A stretch of 64,000 nt of DNA from Clostridia bacterium. Lineage in GTDB: Bacteria; Bacillota; Clostridia; Oscillospirales; CAG-382. The stretch is from NCBI GenBank assembly GCA_017456765.1, contig JAFTIR010000039.1, forward strand, positions 29,832 through 93,831, read 5' to 3'. This document shows, in pieces, positions 61,007-64,000 of this stretch; position 1 is the stretch's first letter; every line of letters begins with the position of its first letter. The position numbers and the translations under genes were made by a program. The notes below the pieces were generated by a model. That model did no database searches, was not told the origin of the DNA, and saw only the letters and a list, made by a program, of their open reading frames with translations.

Positions 61007-63631
61007 ATGAAATGGACAGGACTTAACGAACTGCGTGAAAAGTATCTCGCATTTTTTGAAAGCAAAGACCACCTTCGTCTTAAGAGCTTTCCCCTTATTC
61101 CCATAAATGATAATTCACTTCTTCTTATAAACTCCGGTATGGCACCCATGAAACCCTACTTCCAGGGTACAAAGGAACCTCCCAGAAAGAGAGTTACGAC
61201 ATGCCAGAAGTGTATCAGAACCCCCGATCTTGAAAATGTAGGTAAGACTGCAAGACATGGCACATACTTTGAAATGCTCGGCAACTTCTCCTTTGGCGAT
61301 TATTTCAAGAAGGAAGCTATTCCGTGGGCATGGGAATTTCTCACAGAAACCCTTGAAATCCCCGCAGAGCTTCTTTGGCCCAGCGTTTATGAAGAGGATG
61401 ACGAAGCATACGCACTCTGGCGCGATGTAATCGGTGTTCCCGAACACAAGATTATCCGCATGGGTAAAGAGGATAACTTCTGGGAACACGGCTCGGGTCC
61501 CTGCGGTCCTTGTAGCGAAATCTACTTCGACAGAGGAGAAAAATACGGTTGTGGCAGCCCTGACTGTAAGCCCGGCTGTGAATGTGACAGATACATGGAA
61601 ATCTGGAACAACGTATTCTCACAATTTGATAACGATGGCAAGGGCAATTATACAGAACTCAGTCAGAAGAATATTGACACAGGTATGGGACTTGAAAGAC
61701 TTGCCTGCGTTCTTCAGGGCGTTGACAACCTCTTTGAAGTTGATACAGTAAGAAGAATTCTTGATACTGTATGTGAATACTGCGGCAAGAAGTACGGCGA
61801 GGATTACAAGAATGATGTGTCCATCCGTATTATCACCGACCACATCAGAAGCACAAGCTTTATGATTTGCGACGGCGTTATGCCCTCGAACGAAGGCAGA
61901 GGCTATGTTTTGAGACGCCTTCTCAGACGTGCGGCACGCCACGGAAGACTCCTTGGCATCAAGGGTGCTTTCCTTGCAAAGCTTTGTGAGATTGTAATTC
62001 AGGAAAACGAGTCAGCATATCCCGAACTTCGTGAAAAGGCTGATTATGTAAAGAAGATTATCTCCATTGAAGAGGAACGCTTTGACGCAACTATTGACAC
62101 AGGTCTTTCTATTCTCTCCGGAATGCTTGAAAACTTAGAAAAGACAGGCTCAAAGGTGCTTTCGGGCGAAGATGCCTTCAAGCTCTATGACACCTTCGGC
62201 TTCCCTGTAGACTTAACCAAGGAAATCGTCGAAGAAAAGGGCGTAACAGTTGACGAAGAGGCCTTCACAAAGCTCATGACAGAGCAAAAGGTAAGAGCAA
62301 GAGAAAATAGAAAAGCAGGCGGCGGTTGGTCGGCTGCAGGTGCCGATGTTCTTTCTGATGTTGCGAAAACTGCATTTGTTGGATATGACAGCACAGAGGC
62401 AGAGGCAAAGGTGATTGCAATTGTTGTTGACGGCGTTAGAGTAGACGGGGTAAGTGAGGGTGAATTCACACTCGTGTGCGATAAAACTCCCTTCTACGGC
62501 GAGGGAGGCGGTCAGGTTGGTGACTCAGGCTTTGTGATTGTCGGTGACACAAAAGTAAGTGTAGTTGACACAAAGAAGCTCGACGGAAAGTATCAGCACA
62601 TCTGCGAGCTTTCCGAAAATGCCGTCCTTAAGGTTGGCGATACTGTAAAGCTTGCCATTGATGCAGAAAGACGCGAAGCAATAAAGAGAAACCATTCTGC
62701 TGTTCACCTTCTCCAGAGCGCACTCAGAACGGTTCTCGGCGACCATGTAGAGCAGGCAGGCTCATACGTAGATGAACACAGAGCAAGATTTGACTTCTCA
62801 CACTTCCAGGGCATGACAACTGAAGAAATTCTTAAGGTTGAAGCCTTGGTAAACAGCTATATACTTGCAGGTTACGATGTTGTTACCATGGAAACAGACA
62901 TGGAAACAGCAAAGAAAGAGGGCGCAATGGCACTCTTTGGCGAAAAGTACGGTTCGGTGGTAAGACTTGTAAAGATGGGCGACGTTTCTGCAGAACTCTG
63001 CGGAGGTACACATCTTTCAAATACTGCAAAGGCAGGTCTTTTCAAGATTGTGGCTGAAAGCTCTGTTGCGGCAGGTGTTCGCAGAATTGAAGCTGTCACA
63101 GGTATGAATGTTATTGACTATATCTATAACGACAAGAAAATCTTAGAAGATACAGCAAAGGCACTTAAAACTGGTAATGTTTCCGAGCTTGCGGCAAAGG
63201 CACTTCAGACTGAGGCTGAAATCAAGGAGCTTAAATCCAAGCTCGAACAGCAGGGCGCACAAATTGCGGCAATGAAGACAGCATCTCTTGCGGATTCCGT
63301 AAAGAAGGTTGGCGCGTTTAATGTTATCACAGCATCTTTTGACGGCATGACAGCTGATGAAATGAGAGCTGCAGGCGACTCCCTTAAAGATAAGGATGAA
63401 AATGTTGTGGCCCTTCTTGCTTCCGTGGTAGACGGTAAGGTGATTTTGCTTGCAGTTTGTGGCAAAGAGGCTGTTAAGAACGGTGCAAACGCAGGCAAGA
63501 TTGTAAAGACGGCGGCAACCATCTGCGGCGGTGGCGGTGGCGGAAGACCCGACTCTGCATCTGCAGGTGGTAAGGATGCTTCCAAGATTTCCGAAGCACT
63601 TGCAAGTGTTGAATCCTCACTTCCTCTTTGA
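61007..63631 (+). CDS. alaS: Alanyl-tRNA synthetase
   Basis: AlaRS charges tRNA-Ala and edits Ser/Gly misacylation. The 874-residue protein has the class II core (about residues 1-240, TYFEMLGNFSFGDYFK), the tRNA-recognition helices, the editing site HSAVHLL with CGGTHLSNT, and the C-Ala domain ending in GGGGGGRPDSASAGG. AAAGGAAG sets the ATG at 61007; the frame continues upstream to 60941 through the promoter. Confidence 0.97.
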   Translation: MKWTGLNELREKYLAFFESKDHLRLKSFPLIPINDNSLLLINSGMAPMKPYFQGTKEPPRKRVTTCQKCIRTPDLENVGKTARHGTYFEMLGNFSFGDYFKKEAIPWAWEFLTETLEIPAELLWPSVYEEDDEAYALWRDVIGVPEHKIIRMGKEDNFWEHGSGPCGPCSEIYFDRGEKYGCGSPDCKPGCECDRYMEIWNNVFSQFDNDGKGNYTELSQKNIDTGMGLERLACVLQGVDNLFEVDTVRRILDTVCEYCGKKYGEDYKNDVSIRIITDHIRSTSFMICDGVMPSNEGRGYVLRRLLRRAARHGRLLGIKGAFLAKLCEIVIQENESAYPELREKADYVKKIISIEEERFDATIDTGLSILSGMLENLEKTGSKVLSGEDAFKLYDTFGFPVDLTKEIVEEKGVTVDEEAFTKLMTEQKVRARENRKAGGGWSAAGADVLSDVAKTAFVGYDSTEAEAKVIAIVVDGVRVDGVSEGEFTLVCDKTPFYGEGGGQVGDSGFVIVGDTKVSVVDTKKLDGKYQHICELSENAVLKVGDTVKLAIDAERREAIKRNHSAVHLLQSALRTVLGDHVEQAGSYVDEHRARFDFSHFQGMTTEEILKVEALVNSYILAGYDVVTMETDMETAKKEGAMALFGEKYGSVVRLVKMGDVSAELCGGTHLSNTAKAGLFKIVAESSVAAGVRRIEAVTGMNVIDYIYNDKKILEDTAKALKTGNVSELAAKALQTEAEIKELKSKLEQQGAQIAAMKTASLADSVKKVGAFNVITASFDGMTADEMRAAGDSLKDKDENVVALLASVVDGKVILLAVCGKEAVKNGANAGKIVKTAATICGGGGGGRPDSASAGGKDASKISEALASVESSLPL

Positions 63632-63716
63632 TAAAAAGAGAAAGTGACAAAGAGATAATAGTTTAGCACCAACACTTCTAAGGTGCCAAGGCTTTCAAAG
63701 TATCACGGATATAATT

Positions 63717-63749
63717 ATTCCCCGATGTCAAACAACGACATCGGGGAAT
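63717..63749. terminator. Convergent hairpin after alaS
   Basis: A 13-bp perfect stem (ATTCCCCGATGTC / GACATCGGGGAAT) with an AAACAAC loop lies between alaS and the minus-strand gene. Its design resembles the fucI terminator. The T-run is weak on both strands. Confidence 0.75.
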
Positions 63750-63756
63750 TCTTTCG

Positions 63757-64000
63757 TTAATACTTCTTGGCTAATACAAAATAGCAGATAACCTGTATAA
63801 AGATATACGCACAGACCACATACGCAACTATGCTTGCATACAGGGGCATATCAAGAATATGCAACACAAAAATAGCAATCGCACTGAGAACCGACGAAAT
63901 TGTAAATGAAAGGGTTGCCGATTTTTGCTGAAGCATAATGATTCTTTCGTCAGTTTCGGCAATTTCCTGTTTTTTGATGCTTTCTTCACTTCTTGTTATT
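63757..64000 (-). CDS. Membrane protein, 5' end outside the window
   Basis: On the minus strand an open frame runs from the window edge to the TAA at 63759-63757, about 80 residues. It reads ITRSEESIKKQEIAETDERI at the start of the visible part, a charged coiled segment, then two hydrophobic helices (about 25 residues and 22 residues) and ends FVLAKKY. This matches a small two-helix membrane protein of the DUF2178-like kind, with a charged cytosolic domain before the membrane part. The start lies beyond 64000. The family call is tentative. Confidence 0.65.
   Translation of the reverse strand, partial: ITRSEESIKKQEIAETDERIIMLQQKSATLSFTISSVLSAIAIFVLHILDMPLYASIVAYVVCAYIFIQVICYFVLAKKY

Noticed and set aside
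1..64000. CRISPR array, prophage, IS element or rRNA operon.
   Set aside because: No spaced repeat series, integrase, transposase, phage structural gene or rRNA segment was seen on either strand.

Overview
This window is chromosomal DNA of an AT-rich, endospore-type Gram-positive anaerobe of the class Clostridia, most like an uncultured gut Oscillospirales or Christensenellales relative. The evidence is consistent AGGAGG ribosome sites, TTGACA-17-TATAAT promoters, a T-box before serS, an L21 leader with the rplU-prp-rpmA operon and its cleavable L27 N-terminus, type III glutamine synthetase, FtsEX next to a LytM peptidase and a CtpA protease, and a sigma-K-like promoter before a cysteine-rich gene. 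I see no rRNA, CRISPR array, insertion sequence, phage gene or integrase. The assignment rests on gene content, not on a database search.

Layout. 1-17.4 kb is core: a truncated membrane gene, a PucR/CdaR-type regulator, ftsEX-M23 peptidase-S41 protease, rlmB, a degenerate P-type ATPase-like protein, glnN (minus strand), T-box-serS-nadA, a PIG-L deacetylase, rplU-prp-rpmA and obgE. 17.4-22.3 kb is a sialic-acid-like locus: an AraC regulator and a TIM-barrel epimerase diverge from two tandem sialidase-fold proteins and a NanA-like lyase. 22.3-24.7 kb holds a 27-residue membrane peptide, a secreted CAP-domain protein and glycerate kinase. 24.8-36.1 kb is a large catabolic cluster headed by a ROK repressor: DegT aminotransferase, ceramidase-fold hydrolase, P-loop kinase, KDPG aldolase, large glycosidase, SGNH esterase, HAD and PHP phosphatases, and an amidohydrolase. 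A shared 23-bp palindrome lies before the ROK gene and before the DegT gene.

36.1-48 kb returns to housekeeping: an RluA synthase, a flavin reductase-like protein, a cysteine-rich probable spore-coat protein, a ferredoxin-type aldo/keto reductase, DUF1015-valS, and a metallo-beta-lactamase/NusG-II/Gx-transporter/ApbE run that may serve flavin-based electron transfer. 48-60 kb is a second carbohydrate region: fucI, uxaC, tRNA-Arg(CCG), a LysR regulator divergent from a tartrate/D-malate-type dehydrogenase, an AAC(3)-fold acetyltransferase, an amidohydrolase, a frameshifted mini-gene, a deacetylase-like protein, a GH78-type rhamnosidase and a glycerophosphodiesterase. The window closes with a GNAT, a cytosolic NlpC/P60 peptidase, alaS and a truncated membrane gene.

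The carbohydrate genes point to intracellular breakdown of host or plant deoxysugars, uronates and sialic-acid-type sugars. None of the glycosidases has a visible signal peptide, and no sugar transporter is encoded in the window, so uptake must be encoded elsewhere.
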